Assembly (NCBI GenBank): GCA_027924645.1
Contig: BSBN01001361.1
Span: forward strand, 310,001 to 374,000
DNA from: Cunninghamia lanceolata
Lineage: Eukaryota; Streptophyta; Pinopsida; Cupressales; Cupressaceae
Direction: 5' to 3'
Length of the DNA stretch: 64,000 nt
Shown piece by piece: positions 9,254 to 21,457 of the stretch. The notes beneath the pieces are model-generated. The model ran no database searches and was not told the DNA's origin. It worked only from the letters and a program-made list of their open reading frames with translations. Position numbers and translations under genes: made by a program. Position 1 is the stretch's first letter; each line of letters begins with the position of its first letter.

Positions 9254-9683
9254 TTATTGAATGGTGTATTTACAGACTACACTTTTTCTTCCCTTTTTGA
9301 GAGAGACAAATGCAGTGTTTAAAGCCATTAAGCGTTGACTTGTTTTATTCCCTCGACTTTTGTTTAGGCATTTAGTTATAAAAAATGATGGAGTGCCCAG
9401 AGCCCGTGGGGGGCCTGGAGCCATGTCCAGAGCATGGTGACGTGGAAAGTGAACTACGTTAAACACCTCTTTAGCCTTGTCCGCAAGGCCTTCGGGAAGT
9501 TGAAAGAGATGGCCATTAAGAGGTCGGTCGAATGCATTAGCACAATCCACCCTAAGACCCCTCTGAAGGCCCGTGTAAACACATGCAGCATGATATGAAG
9601 ATTGCAAAAGATGATGTTTGGAGATACCCTCAATAGGCACTACGCCTTCCTAATAATCGTATACTGCCAACGTTGTGCGCCAT
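9254..9683 (-). pseudogene. Coding-like, frame-broken stretch of unknown identity, copy 1
   Basis: A minus-strand frame stays open for 128 codons (9640-9254) in a GC-richer island. It has no ATG at its 5' end: the first in-frame start-like codon is GTG and a stop lies just upstream. In another frame, an ATG at 9683 opens 17 codons (MAHNVGSIRLLGRRSAY) that are basic and free of acidic residues, like an organelle-targeting start; the two frames differ by a one-base shift. Internal words include LADKAKEVF. This looks like a decayed exon or processed gene, but I do not recognise the family. It could also be a chance open frame. It runs convergent to PR-1. Confidence 0.35.
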
Positions 9684-11774
9684 CTTCCTGCATAGAAGAA
9701 AGAAGGATGAACCAGGCCAAAACTAATCGCATGGCTGTATTCGTGATCCTGAGATAGATCAAATATTGTTTAGGTTTATTTTTGCATATCCCATAAGGGA
9801 CAGATAAATTGTAGATTGAGTTTGAACTTTGAGATGTATTAGGTCAACATTATTCAAAATTCAAGTACACAAAAAAATAACATTTATATGTTAATCATTA
9901 CATTTAGACAAACATGTCAAAGTGGGTAAAAACAAAATATAAAAGTGTCAAATATACACTTTTAACAATTACACTCACAAACCCTGTGTTTTAAAATATT
10001 AATCAGTTGACAAAAATAAGTAATTGAACAATTGCATAGGTGAAAGGTATGTTTGTTGTGGAAAACAATAAGCTTGATCAAACTTTATTTGGAAGTAGTT
10101 ATTACTAGAACATGTACCATGCACCAGCAACAAATTACATGTTAAATAATATGTTAGAGATTACAAAACAATGATTTAATTGCAAGATATGTTATTTTAT
10201 CTGCCAGTTTTATTTATATAGAATAAAATCTATAAATAGGTGCATTAGAATAAAAAAATAATAATCGTTGGATTTTTTTTTAGTTCAATTTTTTTCTATA
10301 AGTTATATGCAAAATGATCACAAATAAAAGTGGATATCTATTATTTAATTTGCAACTAATATAAGATATGCATGGTAAATACGGTTTTTCAATATCATGT
10401 CCTGATGGATTTTCTAGGATCCATGTTTGGATTGTATATATTTTCTCATTGATTTGTAAAAGTTGAAGTATATACATTAGAGAAGTGATCGATATTTGTA
10501 GCGAACCTTTCATTTTTCCTTATTACTGTATTCTAGAAGTCGATATTTTAGATTTTTGATGTTTATATGTTTGCCCGCCATCCTTACTCGTATGGACGTG
10601 TTGTGTTGCACTTGGGTCTTTCTTGTTTAATCTCTTCTTCACCCAACACATTTGTAGTTGTGTGGCAATGTTGTGAATTCTATTAAGGTTCAAAGAGTAA
10701 AAAATCATAGAGTATCCACTTAGTCACCTCGATTGGATTGTATCTAGTTTAGCTCTAGTTGGAATTCTAGTTGCACTTGGTTGTTAGTCATACTTCAGTT
10801 GCACATTTGATAAGAAATCAATTATACATATAGTGGAAATACAATCATTATCCTATTGTGGTGATGTAACATAGATGCTGAAAAACACAATAGGACATTT
10901 TTCGAAAGCATGATACTAATATTGAAAATTGAGTACTATAACTTTATGGTAAGGCTCTATAGTATAAGCTTAGAAGTAAACTCTTTCACAAATGAAATGC
11001 CATAGATATACTAGTTTATGGCAACTTTTCCATGTAAGTCTCTAGTAGTTTGTAACTTATAAGCAAATTTTACAAAGGAATAAATTCAAAAAATGTACTT
11101 ATAGATTAAAAACCTATGGAATAGAAATATACAAATATCAGGGAAGAAAGGCTAGCAATGTATTTAAAAGATGAATGAATAAGTTACTTGTGTTGTAACT
11201 TATGGTAGGTGGTGATTTGATGGGTGCACCAGGCCCTTATAATAGAAGGTAGTTCAAAAATAATAGATTGGAAAAGTGACCAAAGAAAAAATATATATAT
11301 CTAAATTATTTGATAATTGATTTGTGCCTTGACCGTGTAATTAATATTTATAGTAAGTAAACAAACATAAAGTCCAATACAGATGTTACAATACTCGAAG
11401 AAAATATAATTATAGAGATTTGCAACTAAAGTAGGAATCAACTTAAAATAAAATTATTATTTAAGATGTGAAGTTCAAAGTGAACTTATCTAATACATAA
11501 TTTTTTTTTAAAAAGAGACAAATAAGAAAATTGACAGGTAAATTTGGAAATGTTTTATTTAGTCTTAAAATTCTTGGTAAATTTTAGCTTTGGACCATTC
11601 ATGATGGTGGGTTGGAGCCTAGACACTGGCATACTTTAATCACTATAAAGGTTAATGGTAGTGGGATAAGGACTGACTGAATTACAATAAAAAAAAGGAC
11701 AATTTAAATAAAAATATATTATATATTTATTACATATTTAAAGCACTTAAATTTATTCGTATTTACTGAAAATA
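9684..11774. other. AT-rich stretch to the end of the unit, nothing recognised
   Basis: Strongly AT-rich with many homopolymer runs. Two short minus-strand frames (10280-10513 and 10523-10708) have no recognisable motif; the first becomes Pro to Leu at one site in copy 4, with no sign of constraint. The last about 90 bases (11690-11780) are almost purely A/T, with TATATT words, and run directly into the next unit. This may be a matrix-attachment-like or easily unwound region, but nothing proves it. Confidence 0.4.
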
Positions 11775-12723
11775 GTATTTTAAAGAAATTATTTATAAGG
11801 TGTTCTTTTTATGAGAAAATGTTTTGTAATTAAAAAAATTACAAAATGTATTTTTCACTTGTAATATAGATTACATACATTTTTCTATAAAATTTAAAAT
11901 TAAGAATTCGTGTTCATTTTTTTAATAATTGACTATATCCCCACAAAAATGGAATTGTATAGAATGGGCCAATTCAATTAAAATTGAGAAATCATAAATC
12001 AAAATGATTTAAAGAGAAAAAATACTTTACATCTATGGAAAATAACACAAGTATTCTAATGACATAAAGACAAAAAGAATATATTAAAACAACAATTAAT
12101 TAGAAAGCAGGTTTTTCTAGCCTTAAGAAGACTCATGTCACATTGATTGGACAAAAAATCAAGAAAATCCTAATGGATTAAAAATAGACAATCAACAAGA
12201 GAGGAGGAACCCTCCAAACCCCATAGATAAGACATAAGGAGTTGTTCCCTTAAAGATTGTACATGGTCTAAGTATCGAAAGTAATGATTAGGTTTATGTT
12301 AGAAAACTAGACCAACATGAAAACCATTTGAAAATACAAATAATTTAAGTTAGCTATGAGCGAATAAATAGGAAGAACGCCACAAGAACCTCCATACCAT
12401 CAAGAAGCACACCAATAGGTGATATCACATAGTTTTCATTTGTTCTCTTATGCTTTCTAGCTTTCTATCTTCTCATTATTTTGTATCATATTGAGATAAT
12501 ACAGTACAGCTGTCATCACCTTCATAACACTCTTGTTATCACCCTCTCAAATTATTTGAGGAGGGCTTGCATACATTTGTTGTATTGGAACCAATAGAAA
12601 GAGAGGAACAATACTTGCACAAACTATGACCAGTAATAAGCTGAAAATTTGTATACTTGCATCTCATAAATGAGACAAACAATTTAGGGGTTTCAAATTG
12701 AAACACAGTAAATTCTCATCAAA

Positions 12724-13553
12724 TCACTCACGCAATGAACAAGACACCTGAATTCAGAAAGAAGAACCCCTGATTGTATTAGAAACTTAAAGGAATCTCT
12801 GCATAACAATAATGAATCTGCTAAAAAAATGAACCACTGCTGCTGAAAACTGTAAAAATGGCTGAGTTACAAGACAATCTCCTTCTCTGCAATATGCAAA
12901 GGCAAAAAGCCAAGAACTAAGGAAAAGAAAAATCATAAGCTTTCTTATTATATAATACAAAATTGTCCCCAAAAAGTGAATGGGCAGTCAACTCTAGCTC
13001 AACTAAACTCAAAAATATGCATGAATGAGTTTGAAAAGGTAAGTCCAAGTTGATGGGTGAGCACAAGTGAAAAGCCTAAAATTTAGGCCCCAAAACTCCT
13101 CCAAGATGAGCAAAAATAGCTTGGAACTCCAAGTCTCAAAGTCCTTGACCAAGAAACTACCAAAAATAGTCATGTCAAAAATAGAACTCCAAATATCTCT
13201 CCCTGCATGACCCTGCACTTCAATTCGGCACCCCTCCTATTTTTGTGTACCTCGAAAGACTTCTGATCAGGTCCGTAATGGTATTTTTGGGAAAATATCA
13301 AATTTTTTTTTTTTTATTCGATATTTTGTACATCTTAGTAAATTGCATTTTCAGAGGCCTTCGGAGCGAAATCAGGAAAATCCACCTCGAGGCAATAGTT
13401 GGCATTAGCCGTAGCAACCTGCAACTTGAACTACACAATTGGTTTATCTTTCTAACGAGTTGGAAAACTTTGAATTCTGATAAAGCGGCGAGGAGTTATG
13501 ACCATGCCAAAAGTTTTTTTTTTTTGGACTTATGGTCTTTAGGTACCTGTATC
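12724..13553 (-). mobile_element. Possible LTR-like retroelement remnant, copy 2
   Basis: Equivalent of 950-1780. It has A3T13 at 13300-13315 where copy 1 has A13T3, and T12 where copy 1 has T13. No protein domain or LTR ends could be defined. Confidence 0.25.
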
Positions 13554-15698
13554 TGCATAGTGAACAAACATGTTAGATAAAATGTAGAGGCCGAAGCCTC
13601 TCTATTCTGATCTGATGTTCTCTTCCTTGCTACTTCATTTGAAGTCACTTGCTTCATAAAAGCATTAGAAAACAACTCTTACAGCCCACCCTAATTGGAC
13701 TACCAAGCACATTTTTGTAACAGTTAAAATGAGAACTAAATTAAAAAAAATGAAAATGTTGTATAGCTAGGGCTTGACTATTGATAACCTAATGATATTC
13801 ATGAATACAGCTACTAGACCTAAAATTAAGTAGATAAGAAATGCTAGGTTGCACATACACCCAATATATGAGACACGGTTGTATTACTAAAGATGAGTCC
13901 TCTTACATATGTCTACTTCATATGCAATCTAGATCTACACATGTCTAACCCTCTATATGTTTTATCAAACATCAACTGTTAGATAATTTAGCATGAGTTA
14001 TAACAATGAGTTATAAATGCGGACACGATTTGTAGGTGCGTAAACCTTTGAATATCAAATTTGCGTTTGATCTCACTTAATATAATTAGAAAAAATAATA
14101 GAATTTGATTCTACACATAAGAAAGGTTAGAAATAACTAGTTAATTTGAAATGAAAAGATTTTAATAGTGATTTAAGTGTGGTCATGGATGCACAAGTAA
14201 TAGAAAGTTAGTGCCTTGATTATTTCAACAACTTGGTTAAACCTTAGGCATCATATACAAATGCATGTGCAAGACAAAATCTAAGAACTAGAGATGCATT
14301 CATAAACCATAAGTTGGACTTTATGATTAGCCAGAGGTATTTCTTTATGTAACAAGAAGCATACATAATAATGTATACTTTAATAATCTATAATTCAACA
14401 AGATGGACCCATATATTGTCATATCCCATTTTTAATCACCTATTTTAGACATATTACTATGATTGATTAGTTTCTCAGGGTGAGAAAAAAAATATTTTAA
14501 ATGATGTGCAATGTTTTTAAAATGAATTGTTTTAGAATCATTATTCACTATCTCAAATTATTTGAATTATTAGACTAACCACCATCATACTATTCCTAGG
14601 TGGATGTAGGATATAGTTTCCCTCTAACAAGTTGAGGGAGAGTATCATTCGAGAGAGGATGATAGATGGCAACGGTAAGGCAGATGAACTAAACAAGAGA
14701 ACTCTCACACATGATGTTTTTTTGCAGTAGAATAATTGGTAATGTTACGTCAATTGTTGGCAGAATCATTATTCAACATATTTCTGCATTAGTCATGTGT
14801 CGTCAAGGTTGTTTGACATCCTTCTAGATAAGCTGTGCACTGTCGGTATTAGTTAACACGTTTTTCCGCATTTGTTCGTTATGTAGTAAAGTGGCTTGAT
14901 TCTTAGTAGAGTTGAGATCTCTGTCTTTGTAGTCATTTAAGCTATAGCACGTGATATATTGTGTTATTAAGTCTATAATTACATCACGTTCATCTTGGTC
15001 CCCTTGGATAGGTGAAGTTGTCTTGAATATTATATTTTATCAAAATGGTAAGGATGATAAATATTAATACTGTCGCTATAGCAAGTTTGAGGGGACTATT
15101 GCATCTCACTTCTCATTAATGCATGAGTAAGTGGAAGAGTTTATGTTAAAAAATGGAAAAATCAATTATTAAGTAATGAAGCATAGAGGAGTAAAACTAC
15201 AGTTGGGACAACCATAGTGGCTAACCACTACCTGTTTCTTGGAGGAAATTACTCCCCTTTTCCAATAGATCTAGGAGTGGAGTTGAAGGAGTTTAATGAA
15301 ATGAGATTTGCTGGCAATGAGGAGAAATGGTGGACTCATTAGGGGGCATTTTTCTGTCTAATCCAGCATAGTGGAGTATTGGAAATAGAGTTAAATTAGG
15401 CATTGAATGAGAATGGAGGAGTCTTCCTTTGCTGGCACACCCCTAGGAGGAAGTGGCATCTTATTAGACATATGATTCTCTCCAAATAGGAGATAGAGCT
15501 AGCGAGCATCAGAAGGAACTCTGCTGTAATAGTTACAGTCATGCCAACACATTTTTAGCATCATTTGCCCGTAATTACTCAAACTTACTGTCTCATAACA
15601 GCAATTCAAGTTTTTGGAAAGGAGCACCACTAACAATTTACGACGTCTCCGTTAGGTCACGTCACTTGCAAAAAATTTGGAATAATGTGTCAAAATAT

Positions 15699-16684
15699 CA
15701 ATTGTTTGGCCTAAATTGTCGAATGTGTTTGCACTCGTTCTCAAAAAGCATGAGGTTTCTAGGTATTACGTATGTGGCAGTAGTGACAGAGAAAATCATT
15801 CACAATTTTACCATCATGGATATTGATGGGAGTGGGGTTTCTCAAGGTTCTCTTGGCTATTAATGTCGCTTCTAGATGTGGTTTAACTAGCTCTAATTAT
15901 ACAGAGCTATCACATCTCTAAGAGAAGTACAAAACCCAATGTATAAGACCATGTATCTCTACATCTCGAACATTTCAAATGATCAGCCATTGGATGGATG
16001 GCTATCTTTTCTTATTAGGAATACTGTAATCACACGGAGATTGGTTCGTAAGCGTAGCAAATTGTGGATTTTTTTAACGTGGGGTATGAGATTAGGAAGG
16101 GATGCAACCAAGAGACTAATAAGGGAGATAGAGAGAATAATGTTTAAAAGATGAAAGATGCTGGCATGGTTGAGGAATCAACTCAATTGTTTGGCCACTC
16201 ATTTTCCCTTAAATTGTCGAATGCGTTTGCACTCGTTCTCAAAAAGCATGAGGTTTCTAGGTATTACGTATGTGGCAGTAGTGGTAGAGAAAATCATTCG
16301 CAATTTTACCATCATGGATATTGATGGGAGTGAGGTTTCTCAAGGTTCTCTTGGCTAATAATGTTGCTTCTAGATGTTGTTTAACTAGCTCTAATTATAC
16401 AGAGTTATCACATCTCTAAGAGAAGTACAAAACCCAAGGTATAAGACCATGTATCTCTACGTCTTGAACATTTCAAATGATCAGCTATTGGATGGATGGC
16501 TGTCTTTTAGTATTAGGAATATTGTAATCACATGGAGATTGGTTCGTAAGTGTAGAAAATTGTGGAATTTTTTAACGTGGGGTATGAGATTAGGAAGGGA
16601 CGCAACCAAGAGAGTAATAAGGGAGATAGAGAGAATAATTTTTAAAAGATGAAAGATGCTGGCATGGTTGAGGAATCAACTCAA
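15699..16684 (+). repeat. Internal tandem duplication, copy 2
   Basis: Subrepeats 15699-16183 and 16184-16684, indistinguishable by eye from copy 1, including the T-type allele in the first subrepeat that copies 1 and 2 share against copies 3-6. Confidence 0.85.
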
Positions 16685-18012
16685 CAATAGTTGACCCATT
16701 TGCATGTAAGTTCTGACAACCATTTCTAAAAAGAAACTACACCATGATTATCTTGCAAAATAATGCATGCTATAAGACAGTACTTGGATATCACATTAAT
16801 CTCACACACTCAAGGTCCGCAGTTCAAAAATGGGATCAGACAAATCATATGACCTACTTTTGATGCTAGAGGGACTCGTATTTACAATTTATTTTAAGTA
16901 TCTATTTGTTTACGAGGATTAATAGGAGGCTGCAACCTTCTCAATCCTGAGTCATAATATCATTTTTGACAAACAGTTCTCATGCCTTTTTAGTGCATCC
17001 ACAATTTATATACATATTTTATGCTCATAGGTCGCAATAGAGAATGTGGTTTCTGGAAATATGCTTGCATGTTTCATTTGTTTGAAAATTTCATACAAAC
17101 ATTCGACAAATCTATTTTATAGATATCCTACAAACATTGCTTCATTTTCTGGGTCAAATCAAATTTGTATTAGAAATCCACGTCTCTATTTTTTCTACCA
17201 GACCCTCCAGACAGCTGAGGTGGTGGAATTTTTCTTTGACTGATATAAATGGTTCAGGTTTTAGCCGAACAACTCTTCGATTTTTATCCTAGGAGACAAG
17301 TTATTTAGTGGACATTAAATATTTATCTATAACCTTTCAAAATAAGTTGTGCAATGTTCAATACCTTTGTTTCGTTTAGTTTGACATCATTTTAATTTAT
17401 AGAGATGACCCATTCATGAGTAAGATCAAGAAATAGTAAGGGGTTTGGCAATAAATGGGTATTACTAATTCAAACCTCTTACGACCTTGACACGGGGCGA
17501 GATTGAATTACTAACGGATGCATGTCTTACTCTTACTGTGAGTGTTAGCTTTAGGCTCGTCAAGTAATCTTTAAGGTGTCCTCCTTATTTTATTCATTAT
17601 GCACTCACTGCATGATCCTCCTATCTCCCATGCAAATGCCTAAGATTCATCCTAAATTAAAAAACGTTTAACTACGTATTTATGCACTAGAGAAAATTTT
17701 CATGGCGATTTTTCATCAATTGGCAATTTTTTGACCTTCAAGGGGTTCAAAATGGTGAATATCACTAATTTTGGAAGCATATTATTTCACGCAAATTTGA
17801 TTGCATTTTTGTGCACGTAGCTTCAGATCACCCACAAATCGATATTTTGATATTCGACAATAGCACTGTATTTCCATACTGTTTATTCCGATTTGGTGTT
17901 GATATATAGAGGAAACTTTTAATTCAGGTCCGATCACTTGTCAGGTGAATTTTCATTTTTCAAATTTACGTTTCAATCACCTACCTGTTTAAATTAAGTA
18001 CGAGTAAATGGT

Positions 18013-19016
18013 GGTGTGATTGCTTTATGGCTTCATGGATCTAAGAGTGAGCATCCAAGTGCGCTCCACACACAGAATGAGCATCTGCAACCTATTTCCA
18101 GTCGTGGAGTTCAGCCACATGAAGCTGAGCATCCAAGTCGAAAGGTTGTGCCCCAAAGGTAGTGATAGCTTTGTAGAGATTCAAAGTGGTGGCTTTGTAT
18201 GAACAATGGTAGAAACAAGCTAGTTGGTGTTGATAAATGTGGAGAAAATGGGAAGTACGAATGATGGAATTATTCCATCAGGCTACCCATCATGTCTAAT
18301 GCATGGGATGCGATTTTGAATTCCAAACACATTGAATAGAGGTTGACGTGGCCTTGTGATTAAGCAGTAACACGTTTAGAAAAAATGAGCCTTCATGGCC
18401 TTGGGTTTGGCAAGTTGTCATTCAATATGAGACCATATTGAAAAGCGGTTTGAAAGGACAATGTTTGACAAAGGCTTCAGTGACACGGAATAATAGCTAT
18501 CAAAGGAAAACAGATTGAGATGAGAACACGGATCGATCCGAACACTTGAGTACCCTATCAGACCCTTCTAGGAGATTACTCCATGTGTACCATGTTGTAT
18601 GATCTTGGCTGCATTTCATATTGTGATGAAAAAAATCCTTTATTGTGTATAAAAAATCAAGCCTCTCTTTCGCTAGCTTTCCATCGCATAGGCAATGCTC
18701 CACAATTATCACAGGCTATTTCAATCATATTAAAGTCTCTGGAAAAAACTCAAGTGGCGGCAGAAATTGAATTTGCACTCCATTTCCAAAGAGTAGATCT
18801 CTCAACAACATCATTCAAGGCATAAACGTTAATAACTCCAGAAGAATTATTATTAATTTTGAAAAGAGTCCATAATGCCTGATTAACAAGGTCACATTCT
18901 TGGTCAGCTAAGTGTTGATGCCACATAGGAAAGATGAAGGTGACAATACCACTCCGACCTGTTTCATAGATGCTACATGAAAAATGACTTCAAGGCCCAA
19001 TAATACAGTAAGCTGC
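18013..19016 (-). pseudogene. Broken LINE-type endonuclease remnant, copy 2
   Basis: Same stops and frame shift as in copy 1, so the element was already dead before amplification of the unit. The B-type substitution at 18843 falls inside it. Confidence 0.7.
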
Positions 19017-19246
19017 AAAAAAAAAAGCAAAAAACCGGTAAATTTTAACCTCTTGTAAATAGAGAATATTCAAACATAAAAACTGACCTCGAGCATCTTG
19101 AATGCAATACTTTCATGGGAAGTCCGTCAAACCTCGAACATTCTAGGAGACACAATTCATAAACCCATGAATCCTCACAAAAGTCATCTACGGTTTTACT
19201 CGTGTAAAGCAACATTCATTAAAATAATCGACACCTTAACCACGTT

Positions 19247-19430
19247 GATTTTAAACGTGACCTGGTTTTCGGAAATTTTATTCAACCAGAAGAAACACCG
19301 CGTTTGGCTTTAAGTAATGCAGCCGAATCTGTAAATGCCGCATTTACAGAGTCGGCTGCATTACTCAACGCCAGACGCGGTGTTTTTCTGGCTGAATAAA
19401 ATTTCCGAAAACCAGGTCACGTTTAAAATC
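19247..19430. repeat. Long foldback upstream of PR-1, copy 2 (B-type)
   Basis: Arms 19247-19338 and 19340-19430. The B-type base A at 19295 removes one of the six mismatches seen in A-type copies, so this hairpin is slightly more perfect. Confidence 0.9.
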
Positions 19431-19495
19431 ACAGAACTTGTGAGCAAAGCGACGCTCTCGCAAAGAAGTCAGAAATCTCTAATTTACCTTAAACC

Positions 19496-19527
19496 TATAA
19501 TTTTATCATTTTGTGCCTGTATTTAAG
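19496..19527 (+). promoter_or_regulatory. TATA-like core promoter of PR-1, copy 2
   Basis: TATAATTT and TATTTAAG are unchanged from copy 1. The B-type substitution at 19460 lies 36 bases upstream of the first motif. Confidence 0.4.
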
Positions 19528-19681
19528 AAGACAGTCGTTGCAGAGCATTGTCATAACTCAATCTTATCGATTGTTAGTCTTGATAGAATTACATCTCAAT
19601 CTCACTTAAAAATCAATTATCTGTTGTTATCAATTGTTAGCAGTTGTAAAACTTGTGAGATTACAAGTTATAGTGTGAAGG

Positions 19682-20179
19682 ATGAGTCCATTTTTCCAGC
19701 TAGTCCTGCTCCTGTTGGTGCCGGTGGTGGGGTTATTAAGCCGTGTAGAGGGCTTGACCAAGTCGGAGGCCGTTGCTGAATTCCTTGATCCGCAGAACGA
19801 GGCCAGAAAAGCCGTTGGAGCTCCCCCGCTTATATGGAACAGGACGGTTGCCGCTTATGCATACAATTATGCGACAGTGAGAAGAAATGACTGCTTACTT
19901 CAACATTCGCAAGGATCGCCCTACGGTGAAAATATATTCTGGGGCAGCGGCCCACATTGGACACGTCGACAGGCAGTGGATGCTTGGATTGCTCAAGAGA
20001 AGTGGTATGTCCATGACAGTAACACTTGCACAGGCCCAGACTGCACACACTATACTCAGATTGTGTGGGCGACAACCACAAGTGTTGGGTGTTCTCTTAT
20101 AAAATGTAAGAACAGGGATACATGGGTCATATGCAGCTACGACCCCCCGGGCAACTATGTTGGCGATAGGCCCTATTGA
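19682..20179 (+). CDS. PR1: Pathogenesis-related protein 1, copy 2, Lys27 form
   Basis: Intact 165-codon gene. The protein is identical to copy 1 except that residue 27 is Lys (AAG, 19760-19762). Residue 27 is about the third residue of the mature protein, just after the predicted signal-peptide cleavage near Gly24, so the change adds a positive charge at the N-terminus and leaves the CAP cavity, cysteines and CAPE end untouched. Every other codon appears unchanged, which fits very recent duplication or homogenisation rather than long-term divergence. Confidence 0.95.
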   Translation: MSPFFQLVLLLLVPVVGLLSRVEGLTKSEAVAEFLDPQNEARKAVGAPPLIWNRTVAAYAYNYATVRRNDCLLQHSQGSPYGENIFWGSGPHWTRRQAVDAWIAQEKWYVHDSNTCTGPDCTHYTQIVWATTTSVGCSLIKCKNRDTWVICSYDPPGNYVGDRPY

Positions 20180-21027
20180 TGGGCTCAGTATAGCCAGCAT
20201 ATATTTTGCAGTTGAGAAGTGGCAAATATTATTCTTTGTTTTAGTATAGTAATAGAAAAACGGTGCTGTCATTAGCCATCTTTGTTGGTGACAAAGCGAT
20301 GGTATTCATAGCACATTGAAGTCTCATTGGGTTTATCTTTGTATGTCAGTAAACCAAATTTGAGTCCAAACTTAGATTTCCACTACGATTGAATCATGGT
20401 ACCAGGCCTGCAATTTGAGAGACGGTCGTCGCATATTTATTTGAGTTTTGTAAGTTAACGGTTGAAAAATTAAACTGAATGCAGACTTCGTTAGGCTGAG
20501 ATTTCCCTAACCAAATTCAACTTCTTAACTCTGCATTTGGCTTAATTCTTTTAAATAAATGGCAACTTTAACTGGAATTATAATAATCTTTTAACTGGAA
20601 TTATTATTCTTTTAAATTGCAGTGACTTCGAAAATGTCAATCTCTTCACTTCTTGAGGAAACACTTTTTCTGAACTCTTTCTAAAGAAAACTTGACGCTA
20701 CAAATTTCCCTAAACCGTAAGTCGAAAAGCAGTTATGAGACGTAGCAGTCATGAAATTTTGTTTAAGAAAAGCTTCTTTCATTAAAAACAAAATTGATTT
20801 TAAAGAAGTATATGATCACATTCAATAACCTTTTGTTTGGAGTAACAATCAGAGTTTGCTCATCCGGTTTAGTCTAATGAGCAGAGTTTAATAGTTCAAC
20901 CTCTTTAAAAATACTAGTTAAATATAGCTATAAAAAATTGTGGGTATCCCCTTTTAGACTATTATTCAATCTACAGGCTCTAATTCTTAATTAAGGATTA
21001 TTCTTTGTAAAAATTTTAAACTCTGAG

Positions 21028-21457
21028 TTATTGAATGGTGTATTTACAGACTACACTTTTTCTTCCCTTTTTGAGAGAGACAAATGCAGTGTTTAAAGCC
21101 ATTAAGCGTTGACTTGTTTTATTCCCTCGACTTTTGTTTAGGCATTTAGTTATAAAAAATGATGGAGTGCCCAGAGCCCGTGGGGGGCCTGGAGCCATGT
21201 CCAGAGCATGGTGACGTGGAAAGTGAACTACGTTAAACACCTCTTTAGCCTTGTCCGCAAGGCCTTCGGGAAGTTGAAAGAGATGGCCATTAAGAGGTCG
21301 GTCGAATGCATTAGCACAATCCACCCTAAGACCCCTCTGAAGGCCCGTGTAAACACATGCAGCATGATATGAAGATTGCAAAAGATGATGTTTGGAGATA
21401 CCCTCAATAGGCACTACGCCTTCCTAATAATCGTATACTGCCAACGTTGTGCGCCAT
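21028..21457 (-). pseudogene. Coding-like, frame-broken stretch of unknown identity, copy 2
   Basis: Identical in translation to the copy 1 stretch, with the same missing ATG and one-base frame break between the basic 17-codon start (ATG at 21457) and the 128-codon frame. Confidence 0.35.

Larger units (their letters stand above)
1..11774. repeat. Tandem array unit, copy 1 (11774 bp)
   Basis: The sequence from base 1 recurs at 11775, 23549, 35322, 47096 and 58868 in the same orientation with no spacer. The phase is arbitrary because no array edge is visible. Copy 1 is A-type in the promoter block (7070-7988). It carries a cluster of private variants between 959 and 2767: substitutions at 959, 1131, 1410, 1439, 1589, 1834, 2291 and 2767, a T13 run at 1740-1752, and an A13T3 tract where all other copies have A3 followed by T12-13. 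Outside these two blocks I see no difference from copy 2. Comparison was by eye, so isolated variants may be missed. Confidence 0.97.

Noticed and set aside
10280..10708. Two minus-strand frames of 61-77 codons as genes
   Set aside because: AT-rich, no recognisable motif, no conserved start context, and an amino-acid change in copy 4 without sign of constraint.
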